Shown here one piece after another: positions 33,568 through 44,641 of a DNA stretch of 64,000 nt; position 1 is the first letter of the stretch; each line of letters starts with the position of its first letter. Below the pieces are notes generated by a model. It was given only the letters and a program-made list of their open reading frames with translations, was not told where the DNA came from and made no database searches. The translations under genes were made by a program, and so were the position numbers. The stretch is from contig JAUIMM010001251.1 of NCBI GenBank assembly GCA_031769625.1, forward strand, positions 703,501 to 767,500, given 5' to 3'. The DNA is from Taudactylus pleione (taxonomy: Eukaryota > Chordata > Amphibia > Anura > Myobatrachidae).

Positions 33568-33737
33568 CTGAAAATAGAAAATACACTGAGACACGGCAAC
33601 GCCACGCAGCGGATGTGCTACAAACCTCTTCAGTATAGCTAGACAATCCCCGTATGCAGGATAGTAAGTAATGAGCTGGAGTGATGGTACACATAGGCAT
33701 AGAGAAAACCTCATATAACGTCTTAAGGCGATCAGCT

Positions 33738-33738
33738 C

Positions 33739-33779
<41 letters not shown>

Positions 33780-33781
33780 TG
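33738..33781. repeat. (TA)n(GA)n microsatellite
   Basis: Short compound run of TA then GA dinucleotides. Confidence 0.9.
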
Positions 33782-34440
33782 ATGGCCTTACTTACATGAG
33801 CTGTGCGGGAGAGTAGCAGCAATGTTTCTCTATTATCAGCTGTTCCTACCAAAGGTGGCAAATTGCAATGTCAGTGTCTGATAGAAAACCTGCCGTGCTG
33901 AAGAACATATCTCCTGCATGATCACAATGTATTTTAGGTGTCATAAACCTACTTTGAAACTTGGCATCAATGTCATTGTAGCACTATTTCTGCGGACTGT
34001 AACACACTACAATTACTGATCTATAAATGCATCTGCTCAAATAATACAAATACTACATTGCGTAAAAGGGATGAACTTCAGACGATGTAACAGGAAATCC
34101 AGCCAATGCTGCACTGATGTGAGTCTTCTACACAACGGCGTCTCCTACGCAGATAATGGCGTCGGCTGAACTCATGTTCAAGTTAAATAACGGGAATAAT
34201 CAAGTAGGACATTGTGACCAGAGACCCCTGTGGTTAAAATGGCCATCACAGCACCTCGTGCCACGGTGACATCTGTAAAGGGACAATGTAGGCGCAGGGG
34301 CCATGTACTGTAAACGGCTAGGGAATGCATTTTATCATGTTATATGTAAAGCGCTGTGTGCAGCTGTGATATTGGGGAAACATGTTTGAATATACAGTCT
34401 ATGCACTTATGGGGAATGTATAAGGTATTATTGATATTTG
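33782..34440. other. Unassigned intronic DNA
   Basis: No gene or repeat recognised. This is where the next upstream TDP1 exon could have been expected; none is visible. Confidence 0.5.
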
Positions 34441-34499
34441 GGGCCAGATGTAATAGGGTGAGAGTTTAGAACATGTGAGAGTTTAGCAGTAACCTGTCC

Positions 34500-34876
34500 C
34501 TTTTTATAAATTCTCTTTATTTTCACAACTCCAATATCAAAAGTTTTCCACAATCATCAACATAATCCATACAATTATTATATCAGTTATATTCTAAAAA
34601 GATAATAATTTCCACATAACCTACCCCGGACACAATCTTATTCATAAATATACCGAGTATACAACAATATTTAACATAGACAAAATCTATAAAAGATATA
34701 CCTCCAGTACCCTTAAGGCTAATGATGTGTTTCCTTACATGACAGGACATGGCAAGCTCCCCTGTTCCTAACCTAATTAATCACATCACCACCCCCTCAA
34801 AAAAAAAAAAAAAAGAATCCTTTGATTTTCCCTTTCCCCTCTGTTATTCCTTCCCTTAAACACACACACACACATT

Positions 34877-34921
<45 letters not shown>

Positions 34922-35880
34922 CAATGTCTTTTCCTCCTCATCCCCCCCATTGTCTCCTTTGTTGGTCCCTTAATCATTTAAGTCAAAACATAATTACCCC
35001 TGTCCACTCATAATAATCCCTGTAAAACATATTTGTATTTTTTCCTGAATTGTTCTGGATAATGTTACCATATATTTACCCCATGTATCATAAAATCTCT
35101 GAGTACTTCTTTCCTTTTGTATTGCTGACTCTACCCAGTCCATACGAAACATAGTATAACTTGTCTAAAAACAGACATAATAGGTTTATCTGGGTGAGCC
35201 CATACTTGTAGTATCGTTTTCCGAGCCGCAGCGGAGATCGCCATTAATAGTTTTCGTCTCCCCTGTGTATCTATACTACCCTGCGGCCTTATACCCAGTA
35301 TGGCCCATTCTGCCGATAGTTGAAAACCCCTTTCCACATATTGGCCCACAAACCCTCCTACTCCTTTCCAAAAACGTTTAATAACATGACAATCCCAAAA
35401 ACAGTAGAAGAGATCTACCTTTCTAGTCCCACGTTTCAGGCAGCTATTTGAAAGGGATAATCCCATCTCCCTGTGTCTCTGCGGGGATAGATATGCTCTA
35501 TGATAAATCTTATAGAACATGTCACCGTATGTTGGGATAGGGAATAATCTACATGATTGTTTCAGTGCGCCTAATAGTGCATTCACTGAGAGTTGGGGGA
35601 AACTTTCCCTCCATTTAATTAACTACATCATAACTTCCTTATAATCTAACTGTGGACGGATATATGCATACTATAATTATATCGCCTTTCATTTCAGAAC
35701 CCCTTGAACTAACTGTCTATCCAGTTGATTATACCAATCACTCTCATTTAGCTCCCGTATTATATAAAGTGCTTATGTCTTTGGGGATTTTCACACCCAA
35801 ATATGGTATAAATTTAGATGCCCATTTAATGGAAAGGTCTCTTGCCCATGCCGGTTTCCTTTAACCAACCCTTAAATACA
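34500..35880 (-). pseudogene. 5'-truncated L1/Tx1-like LINE, ORF2 C-terminus and 3' UTR
   Basis: Minus-strand non-LTR retrotransposon fragment. The longest frame (35586-35131) reads YKIYHRAYLSPQRHREMG, then a Cys-rich block CLKRGTRKVDLFYCFWDC followed by RFWKGV, then AISAAARKTILQVW and HPDKP. This is the C-terminal Zn-knuckle-like region of L1-type ORF2. Upstream, out-of-frame pieces (about 35860-35650) match the thumb region (KWASK...YLGVKIPKD). The 3' UTR holds an (AC)n(TA)n tract at 34860-34920 and AAATAAAGAG before the end near 34500. It lacks endonuclease and RT palm, as in typical 5' truncation. Confidence 0.85.
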
Positions 35881-35884
35881 TTGC

Positions 35885-36665
35885 TCAATGAACATGAAAA
35901 CTCACCCAATGTAATAGAGTCAGAGAACATGGAAACTCGACCAATGTAATAGAGTCAGAGAACATGGAAACTCGACCAATGTAATAGAGTCAGAGAACAG
36001 GAAACTCACCCAATGTAATAGAGTCAGAGAACAGGAAACTCGGCCAATGTAATAGAGTCAGAGAACATGGAAACTCGGCCAATGTAATAGAGTCAGAGAA
36101 CATGGAAACTCGGCCAATGTAATAGAGTCAGAGAACATGGAAACTCGGCCAATGTAATAGAGTCAGAGAACATGGAAACTCGGCCAATGTAATAGAGTCA
36201 GAGAACATGGAAACTCGGCCAATGTAATAGAGTCAGAGAACATGGAAACTCGGCCAATGTAATAGAGTCAGAGAACATGGAAACTCGGCCAATGTAAGAA
36301 TCAGAGAACAGGAAACTCACCCAATGTAATAGAGTCAGAGAACATGGAAACTCGGCCAATGTAATAGAGTCAGAGAACATGGAAACTCGGCCAATGTAAT
36401 AGAGTCAGAGAACATGGAAACTCGACCAATGTAATAGAGTCAGAGAACAGGAAACTCACCCAATGTAATAGAGTCAGAGAACATGGAAACTCGGCCAATG
36501 TAATAGAGTCAGAGAACATGGAAACTCGGCCAATGTAATAGAGTCAGAGAACATGGAAACTCGGCCAATGTAATAGAGTCAGAGAACAGGAAACTCACCC
36601 AATGTAATAGAGTCACAGAACATGGAAACTAGGCCAATGTAATAGTCAAAGAACATGGAAACTCT
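35885..36665. repeat. Minisatellite, 35-bp unit
   Basis: About 22 copies of a unit containing AACTCGGCCAATGTAATAGA and GTCAGAGAACATGG. Some copies lack TG (AACAGGAAACTC), giving 33 bp. The unit resembles sequence of the surrounding TIR element just outside the array (AACTCGAACAATGTAA at about 36774). Confidence 0.93.
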
Positions 36666-36826
36666 GTAAACTGTAATAAAGTCAGAGACCATGGAAACTT
36701 GCATGTTTTTAGACTCAAAAAAACTCTCACGATTTAAACTCTCATCCAGATGTTTTGCCATTTTGAAGATACAACTCGAACAATGTAAAAGTGTTACTGC
36801 TAAACTCTCACACTATTACATTTGGC

Positions 36827-37099
36827 TCATGGAGACAAATTGCTCTTTAGACATCCTCACATAGGAATTGATATGGCAAGGGTAAACTGGGCAAGCCTTT
36901 TTTTGAAATGCAAAGTAAGGGTTGTCCTGTGTGTAAAAAGTCCCCCCAGCAGGTATGTGGAAAAGACAGTTGTTGTTTATCAGAATCTCCTATTGTGTGA
37001 AACTTCCGAAGCGTTATCATTGTGAATAAGCCAAACTGGCTTTAGTACGAAGGCAACAGAAATTTGAAATAGAGACAGTAAATGCTAGTTTGAGTTTAG
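36827..37099. other. Unassigned intronic DNA
   Basis: No gene. Possibly part of the LTR of the adjacent Gypsy element. Confidence 0.4.
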
Positions 37100-37838
37100 A
37101 AAAGCCAACTGGTTTTTGGGTGGTAACAAGGAAATTTCGTTAGTTCCTTTGAGATGTAAAATATATTTATTTATATTATGTGAGATAGTTTGATTGTAAG
37201 GAACACATGGCAGATTTACCCCCTGTGGTATTATGTGTAAGAATGGGATATAAAGAGGGCATGTAAGCCCTGTGTATGTGTGTATCTTTTTGGACATCAA
37301 GAAAGAATTGCCGTAACATCTGTATGCTGTACTCCCTGAGCAATTGCAAAGGGAAATACTTTTTGAAGATTATATGAGCAATAAACATCTCATCTTTTAG
37401 AAGACTGTATCTTCATCCTGTGACAACAGAATTGCATCAAATGCCATTTCATTCTCCGGCTGTTCTGGATTAAGCCCAGTGTCTCCAAGCTCCAGCCCTC
37501 TGCCAGCTACCGTGCAGAGTCTGGTCCATTGTGAGGGATCAGGTGTGGCCGCAGCTTGTCTACGCCTACACAGCAGAGGTGGTTCCAGTTGCTGATGTAG
37601 GAGCCTGGGAGAAGTGGTTCCGGGTGCCAGTGTAGGAGCCTGGGTGGAAATAAGCAGTTCTAAGTGCCGGTGAATCAGCTTGGTGGTGGCAGCTTAATTA
37701 CAATCCCATAAGAAATAGGCAAAGACAGTAACAGGAGGTTACTGACAGTAAGAGGGAATCCCTTATACTCCAAGATCCAGTGGGAACAAAAGTATTCTGT
37801 GGCTGCTGGGCAGAAGCTAGGTAATCCGGTCACAGATA
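37100..37838 (+). mobile_element. Probable LTR and leader of a Gypsy-type retrotransposon
   Basis: Contains a TATA-like GGGATATAAAGAGGG (about 37246) and an AGCAATAAACATC polyadenylation-type signal (about 37378), spaced as in an LTR. A TTGGTGGCAGAGTGGGATAA phrase at about 37840 resembles what follows many Gypsy/retroviral LTRs as primer-binding region. The LTR 5' border is not resolved because no second LTR is found. Confidence 0.5.
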
Positions 37839-38001
37839 TTGGTGGCAGAGTGGGATAATCCAAGGCTGCTTTTCAGTCACCAGTTTGGAGAAGCTGAGTT
37901 ACTTAGGAGAGAAATAACTACAGTTCAGGAGAACGTGCATGGTACCCCGGGAACCATCACCAGCTGCTGGACCCAAATAGTTCACAAAATTTGTGGACAG
38001 T

Positions 38002-38800
38002 GATGGCGACACTGATGGACATTTACAAGTTTTTGAGGACTTGCAAACTCCATGATTTACCTAAGCAGGAGTGGGTAAGACACCTAGTGCCCACACTGCA
38101 TGGTTAAGCACTGGAAGCCTATCAAGGAGTGGCCACTGAGGACTGTGGAGATTATGACAAAGTCATAAGGGCCCTCCTACAGCAATATTTTATCACTCCT
38201 GAGTCCTACAGGAATAAGTTCTGGGACAAGCCCAAGAACCCTAACAGCATCATGAGCAGTTTTCCACCGAGTTGAGTCAGTATGTGGTGAAGTATGTGCA
38301 GGGATCTTGTGCCACCACCTGGGATGCACTGATTGACCTGATGTGCCAAGAACAGTTCTCTCATTTGCGCCCCAGAGGTGAGTGGGTGCTAGCCCGTGAG
38401 TCACCCAGCTTGAAGACGACGGCCCAGCTAGATGACCAAAGGGTCACCTCAAAATATGTGGGGGCACCCGCAGATGGTCCAAGCACAGACCCTGCAGGGA
38501 CAAGGATTATGAGACTCTGGGGCCTCCATTACTGTAGTGAGACACCACCTTATTGATCCTGCTGCAGTATTATCAGAACACACTGCTCAAGTGACAGTGG
38601 CAGATGGATTGGGCGAGATGTATCCATGGTAAGGGTCCACCTTAAATATGGAGCTGATCAAAAGTTGCAGGATGTTGCCATCATTGATGGCCTCCCAACT
38701 GATGTGGTCCTGGGAAATGATCTTGGTGGTGGAATCGTTACCACTTTTGCGGACACCATCACCCAAAGTCAAGTTCCTCAACTGATGTTTCCATGTTAGT
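38002..38800 (+). pseudogene. Gypsy (Gmr1-like) gag with SCAN-like capsid, and protease remnant
   Basis: Starts at an ATG and reads MATLMDIYKFLRTCKLHD. It includes YDKVIRALLQQYFITPESY and, after a frame change near 38275, ALIDLMCQEQFSHLRP and EWVLARESP. This pattern (ALLQ.Y..TPE.YR; DL...EQF...L; WV.....P) is the SCAN-like capsid C-terminal domain of Gmr1-type Gypsy elements. A retropepsin-like segment follows, with active-site DSGASITVV (38513-38539) and VAIIDGLPTDVVLGNDLGG (about 38675-38731). In-frame stops (38097, 38630) and frameshifts make it non-functional. RT, RNase H and integrase are absent; recognisable sequence fades after about 39000. Confidence 0.8.
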
Positions 38801-39208
38801 TGGATCCTGTGGGGTTGCCCAGTGATGCTTCTGTCCCTAGATGTTTGCCAACTCTGGAGGAGAGTATAAAAGACACCACACGGACTTCCCTATGACTCAC
38901 CCTAACCAGACCGACTTTAGTAATGCCTAATCCAGACCCCCTGTAGTGTGTCCCAACTTAGAAGGAAGTCAGGGCCACAGGCAGGAGTTCAGGGAAGCAC
39001 AGCTCTCTGACCATTCTGGTGAAGGCATGAGGCGCCAAGCTGGCAGCGAGCTCTCAGAGATGACGGCAGTGTGTCCTAGCGGGAAGGGTTAAGGCACAAG
39101 GTAGCCAGGAAAGTTGAAGGGGATAAACCATATAGGAAACATATCAAACAGGTAGCGGATGAGGTGGTCAGAGTAGACCTAGGTGAAAGGGTAGATCCCT
39201 GGGTCATA

Positions 39209-39435
39209 GGCCCTCATTCAGAGGTGGTCGGAGGAAGCAAGCGGTCGCTCAGAAACTGGGCGGCCGCTTGCATCCTGACCGGCCGCCTCTTTTTCGGTCG
39301 TTAGGCTGTGGGTTTACACCCACAGCTCTAACGACCGCTAGGGTGATGGTCGCTATGGTCATAGACCATCGCGACCATCGGGGCTTACGACGAGACCCTA
39401 GGGTAGGGTCTCACTTGTCGTAAGCCCCGGAGAGC
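39209..39435. mobile_element. MITE fragment, one end only
   Basis: Begins GGCCCTCATTCAGAGGTGGT, close to the left end of the 1747-2330 MITE. The interior contains the inverted pairs GGGTTTACACCCAC and GGGGCTTACGACGAGACCC / GGGTCTCACTTGTCGTAAGCCCC. The matching right TIR is not visible, so this is a truncated copy. Confidence 0.6.
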
Positions 39436-39787
39436 TTCTGGCTCTGTCAACCTTACACTTCCCCATCTTACCTGCTTCCAACAAATTAACTTCAAGAACT
39501 GACCGTTCACTTGCTGCCTAATATATCCCAGCCCATGTCAGGTGTCATAGTAATGAGATAATCAGTGTTATTCACTGCACCTGTCAGATCAGCGGATTGC
39601 CAATTTAAACCAGCTGATATTGTTATTTGATTTTGCGCCATTTGATTATAGAACATTTAGCTATGTTTAAAAGCATGAAAAGAATTTCAAGATGGCTCAT
39701 ACCTAGAAGCCACACAGCAATTTCCCCCAATTCTCTTAAATTAGGACTCCCCGGCGGATGACATATTTCACAGTGCGCATACTGTAG
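39436..39787. other. Unassigned intronic DNA
   Basis: No gene or repeat end recognised between the MITE fragment and the DIRS terminal repeat. Confidence 0.5.
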
Positions 39788-40159
39788 AAAATTAGAGTTA
39801 TGGTAGACTTACCTAGATAACTCCTTTTCTTCAAGGTCCATAGGGTTCACAAGGATACCATGGGGATATTATGGTTGGAAGACCAGGCACCAAATACATA
39901 AAGCTTCAGCTCCCAGAATGCCTCGGGTCCTCCTCCATATATACCCTGCCCCTGGCCATAGAACTTCAGTTTAGTTAATAAGCCTCAAGGCAGGAGAAGG
40001 AAGAACAATCGTACACCAGAAACACACTCATACAATTTGAGGGAATCAGTTACCAAAAGAAAAAATTACCCATACAATCAGGTGCGTCAGGGTGGGTGCC
40101 CTGTAATCCCTATGGGCCTCGAAGAAAATGAGTTATCTAGGTAAGTCTACCATAACTCT

Positions 40160-41457
40160 AATTTTCATCTTCAGGGTCCATAGTGATCCACAAGGATACC
40201 ATGGGGATGTCCCAAAGCGGTTCCACTAGGGTGGGGGACACTCCTGAGAACTCGTCGCCCAAAGGAAGCATCCTGAGAGACAAAAGTATCAAAGGCATAA
40301 AACCGAAGAAAAGTGTGGACAAAAGACTACGTGGCTGCCTTGCACAATTGCTCAGCATAGACACCATAAGTAAATGCCCATGATGGTCCTACAGACTACA
40401 GCAGAATGTGCTGTCACAGTGTATGGAATCAGCATGTGTGTACACCTGAGAGAAAGTCATACGTAACCATAGAGCCAGGATTTGCTTGTTAGCTGGCCAT
40501 CCTCATTTGTGAAACCCAAATAATACAAAAAGAGCATTTGATTTTCTAACAGAGTTTGTACGCTCCACATAGATACAGAGAGCACGAACTACATCCAGGG
40601 AAGCTTCACTTACAGAAAGATGTAGAGCCTGAAAGGCTGTAATGACAAGTTCTTCATTCACATGAAAATGGGATACTACCTTAGGAAGGTAACCCTCCCT
40701 TGTACAAAGAACACCCATATCCTGGTGAAAAATAAAAAATGGGGAGCGACAAGATAGCACTGCCAAATCAGAGAGACTGCAAGCAGAAGAAATAGCAAGA
40801 AGAAAAAGTGTCTTTGCTGTTAACCACTTCAAATCCACAAGTCCAAAGGTTCAACTGGGGGAGCCTGTAGCCCCTTAACAACCACAGACAAATCCCATGG
40901 TGCTACCGGTGGAAAAGGAGGCTGAACTTGCAGAAGTCCTTGGAAAAAAATTCTAACATCTGGTATTGAAGCAATCTTCTTCTGGAACCTGACTGATCGT
41001 CCAGAAACATGCACTCCAAAAGTTGCCAAGCTGGAGACCTTTGTCTATTCCCGCCTGAAGAAAAGCCAGTACCCAGGAAATCCTGAATATCTTAGGATCA
41101 AATTTCCTATGGGAACACAATTGACCAAAGGAATACCAAACTCTAATAGATGCAGGCACAGGCAGGCTTCCGTGCCCTAAGCATCATTTGAATTACAGAA
41201 CTGGAAAAACCTTTTGCTCTTAGGATGGAAGATTCAAGAGCCATGCCATCAAAGCCAGACGAGGTAAGTCCAGATGTCGGCAAGGACCGTGCGTTAGCAG
41301 ATCCTGCCATAGAGGAAAAGGATAAAGACTGTCTATGGACAGATTCTGTATATCAGTGAACCAATGAGGTCTGGGCCAAGGTGAAGCCACCAGTATTACC
41401 GTTCCACCTTCGTGCTTGAATTTTCTGAGAAGTCTTGGGAGTAGAGAATACTGAATT
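40160..41457 (-). pseudogene. Tyrosine recombinase of the outer DIRS element
   Basis: DIRS elements integrate circular intermediates with a tyrosine recombinase instead of a DDE integrase. Segments in changing frames read SLLPRLLRKFKHEGGTVILV and WPRPHWF (about 41449-41340, the RNase H to recombinase linker), ISWVLAFLQAGIDKGLQLG (core-binding region, about 41060), LKWLTAKTLFLLAISSACSL (40832-40773), LPKVVSHFHVNEELV (about 40690), VVRALCIYVERTNSVRKS (about 40590) and a C-terminal part with QLCKAATWSFVHTFLRFYAF-like sequence (about 40340). The first catalytic-Arg motif, normally SARRVSDL in this family, reads SACSLSDL. Many stops and frame changes; inactive. Confidence 0.85.
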
Positions 41458-41879
41458 TTGGTGCTTACCGATAAATCCCTTTCTCCGATTCCACAGGTGA
41501 CACTGGAGGCTTCATGACATGATGTGTTATCCGGGAGCTGGCACTTTAATTTTCGAAAGTGTGACTAGCTCCTCCCCCCACTATACACCCTTACAAGCCA
41601 GTCTTCGGAAACTGTGCCCGAGGAGAGCTGGAAATACATACTGCAGAAGAGGAGGTGAAGCAAGTACACAGAATGACAAACGACACACAACGTGTAAAAA
41701 GGTTCTAAAAAACAGCAGAACAAAGAAAAACAAACAGTCATAACGCAGGATTACAACAGACCATGGCAGGAAGGAACAGCACCGGGTAGGCATCCAGTGT
41801 CCCCTGTAGAATTTATCGGTAAGTACCAAAATCCTGTTTTCTCCTTCATCCACTAGGGGACAATGGAGGCTTCATGACA

Positions 41880-43074
41880 GTGGGGACGTCCCAGAGCTCC
41901 CATCCTGGGCGGGAGAGTGCTAAGAACCCTGCAAAACAGCACGGCCATATTGCGAGGCAGAGGCCGCGAACATATCAAAACCATAAAACTGGACAAAGGT
42001 ATGTCGGCCCGACCAAGTGGCCGCTCGACAAAGTTGAGCCATGGAAACCCCACGGGCAGCTGCCTACGAGGTACCATCTGAGTGCGTGCAATGCGCTGTG
42101 ATGGAAGCTGGAGGTTCCTTGGAGGAGGCCACATAGGTCTGCCTGATGGTCAGACAGATCCAGCATGCAATAGTTTGCTTGGAAGCCAGCCAACCAGGAT
42201 GAGTGACATCTTACTGGACAAACAGGGAAACGGTTTTACGTAGAGATGCGGTCCTATCCACGTAGATCCTGAGAGGTCTAACGGACGTCCAGGGATCTGG
42301 AAGATGGTGAGTCCTCTGGTAGAACCGGCACCACAATAGGCTGGTTTATGTGGAATGCAGAGACCACTTTAGGAAGGAAAGCCATCTGCGTACGGAGTTC
42401 AGCCCTATCCTCATGGAATACCAAATATGCAGGATGACAGGAAAGAGCCCCGACACTCGCCTGACCAAAGCAAGGGCTTGAAGTACGACCTTTCATGAGA
42501 GATACTTAAACTCAACCATCTGTAACGGTTCAAACAGCGAAGACTGCAACAAGGAGAGGACAAGATCCAAAGCCCACAAAGCCATAGGAAGGACAAAGTG
42601 TTGTTGCAAACAGATAACCCCCTGCAAAAAAGTCTGAACATCCAGGTGTAAGGCCAGTTTCCCCTGGAACAGTTCTGAAACCTGAACCTTCAGCGTTCCA
42701 AGATGGAGGCCCGCTGAGAATCCTGCCTGCAAGAAAAGGAGGAACCTGGACACCTTGAACGATGTAGGGGGCGACCCCTGCCGTTCACACCAAATCACAT
42801 AAGCCTTCCAGATATGGTGGTAGTGTCTGGAAGTAACTTCCTCCCGGACCCGGAGCATAGTAGGGATCACAGTAGATGGGATACCCTTTTGCCTTAAGAT
42901 TGCCCTTTCAACAGCCAAGCTGTCAAAAGTAGCCGCTGTAAGTCTGGATAGACAAAATCCTCTCGCAGCGGTAGAGGCCACGTATCGTCTATCAGAGGTA
43001 GACGCAGGTTGGAATACCAAGCTGTGGGGATAATCTGGAGCCACAAACAGAACCCTGGCTCTTTCCCTTTTCAT
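41880..43074 (-). pseudogene. Tyrosine recombinase of the inner DIRS element
   Basis: The N-terminal half is open for 193 codons (43074-42493): RARVLFVAPDYPHS, SRHYHHIWKAYVIWCERQG, FLLFLQAGFSAGLHLGTLKV. The C-terminal half is in other frames: an RRVSGLF-like Arg motif (about 42450), FHEDRAELRTQMAFLPKVVS (about 42410-42350), TYVASSKEPPASITAHCTHS (about 42130) then an in-frame stop, and GVSMAQLCRAATWSGRHTFV (about 42050). The conserved H-x-x-R near the C-terminus (AHSTR in relatives, as I recall) reads AHCTH, so the Arg appears lost. Confidence 0.88.
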
Positions 43075-43116
43075 GCGTTGCAGAAGCCGAGGCAGAATTG
43101 GAATTAAGGAAAACAG

Positions 43117-44641
43117 TTAGACAAATTGGAACTGCCAGGGTGTTGTGAGTGTGTCCACTGCCACGGTCTCCAGGTCTCTCATCCGAGAGCAGTACAGAGG
43201 CAGTTGATGATTGTGTCTGGACGCCATGAGGTCGATTTGTGGAAGGCCCCACCTTTGAACCAGTTGTTGAGACAATGGGGATAGAGCGCCCACTCCCCGG
43301 GATCTACGTCCTGATGCCTGAGGTAGTCTGCCTCCCACTTATCCACGCCTGGAATAAATATTGCCGATATTGCCACGGCGAATTCCTCCGCCCAGAGTAG
43401 AATGCGGCAAACCTCTTTCATTGCTGCCCAAAATCTGGTGCCGCCTTGTCTGTTTATGTATGCCACCACCGTGGTGTTGTCCGACTGGACTCCGACGGCT
43501 TGACCCAGCAACAGGTGATGCGCTAGTTGAAGAGCATAAAACACTTCCTGTAATTCGAGGATATTTACGGGCAATCTCGCTTCCTGTGGAGTCCAGTGGC
43601 CCTGGAAGTGGTTCTCCAGAGTCACTGCCCCTCACTCCAGTCTATGCTGAGGAGACTCCAATCCCACAAACCGAACCTCTTGCCCTCCAAAAGGTGAGAT
43701 GAATTCAGCCACCAGTTCTGGGGGCCAGCTTCATTCGTTGGTGAAGGAATAGATCCAGACCACTGGGAGAGGAGGTCTAGTTGAAAAGGCCTGCAGTGGA
43801 GTGGAAACAGCCGTATGGAAGTCGCAACCATCTTCCCGAGGAGTCGTATGCACAGGTGCACCAAAACTAGTCGATGTTGTAAGATCAGCCGTACAATATC
43901 CTGAATGGAAGTTGCCTTTTCCTGAGGAAGGAAGACATTCTGACTTACCGTGTCCAGAATCATCCCCAGAAATTGAAGCCTCTGTGTTGGCTACAGATGG
44001 GACTTGGGAAAATTAAGGATCCACCCATGTCGTATGAGGAGCCTGTGAGTCACCAGTATGTTTTGTAATAATTGGTTCCTGGAAGGAGCTTTCAGGAAAT
44101 CATCCAGGTAAGGGAAAATTGTGACTCCTTCAGTCCGAAGGAGAGCCATCATCACTGCCGTTACCTTGGTGAATACCATGGGAGCCGAAGACGGGTCAAA
44201 GGGTAAGGCCTGGAATTGAAAATGTGAGTCCCAAATTGCAAAACGTACAAATGAGTGAAGTGGCCAGATGGGAATGTGTAGATAGGCATCTTTTATGTCC
44301 AAAGACACCAGAAACTTGTTTTCCTCGAGCCCCACAATAACAGATTGAAGGGACTCCATCTTGAACTTGAAAACTCTTAGATAGGGATTAAGATCCTTTA
44401 GGTTCAGAATAGGTCTGGCCGATCCGTCCAGCTTCGGAACCACGAACAAGCTGGAGTAGAACCCTTGTACTAACACTCGAGCGTTCAGAACTTTGTCTTG
44501 GATTTGGAAATAGAGTTTGTACCCCTGTGATGAGGTCCCGAACCAAGGTGTTCGGACAAGATTGTGCCCACAAGGCCCTGAAATCTCGAAGATGAGCTGC
44601 AACCTGGGGTCCGCCAGGTGAGAGGGAAACCAGTCATGCAC
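43117..44641 (-). pseudogene. RT and RNase H of the inner DIRS element
   Basis: A 216-codon open stretch (44641-43991) contains GFYSSLFVVPKLDGSARPIL, LNLKDLNPYLRVFKFKMES, VSLDIKDAYLHIPI, LPFDPSSAPMVFTKV and catalytic YLDD (about 44100-44111). The next frame (43963-43622) holds MILDTVSQNVFLPQ and RLLGKMVATSIRLFPLHCRP. RNase H follows (43625-43179): LPVNILELQEVFYALQLAHH, QSDNTTVVAYINRQGGT with its acidic D retained, and FIPGVDKWEADYLRHQ. The end is GLPQIDLMASRHN (43338-43117). In RT the usual G-L-S-S-A-P is D-P-S-S-A-P. Two frame changes break the polyprotein. Confidence 0.9.

Larger units (their letters stand above)
34441..36826. mobile_element. TIR element containing an L1-like fragment and a 35-bp array
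   Basis: The left end GGGCCAGATGTAATAGGGTG continues AGAGTTTAG; the right end, reverse complemented, reads GAGCCAAATGTAATAGTGTG then AGAGTTTAGCAGTAAC. GAGAGTTTAGCAGTAAC also occurs about 30 bp inside the left end. The interior is largely replaced by an L1-like fragment and a minisatellite. No clear target duplication, so the borders are approximate. Confidence 0.65.
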
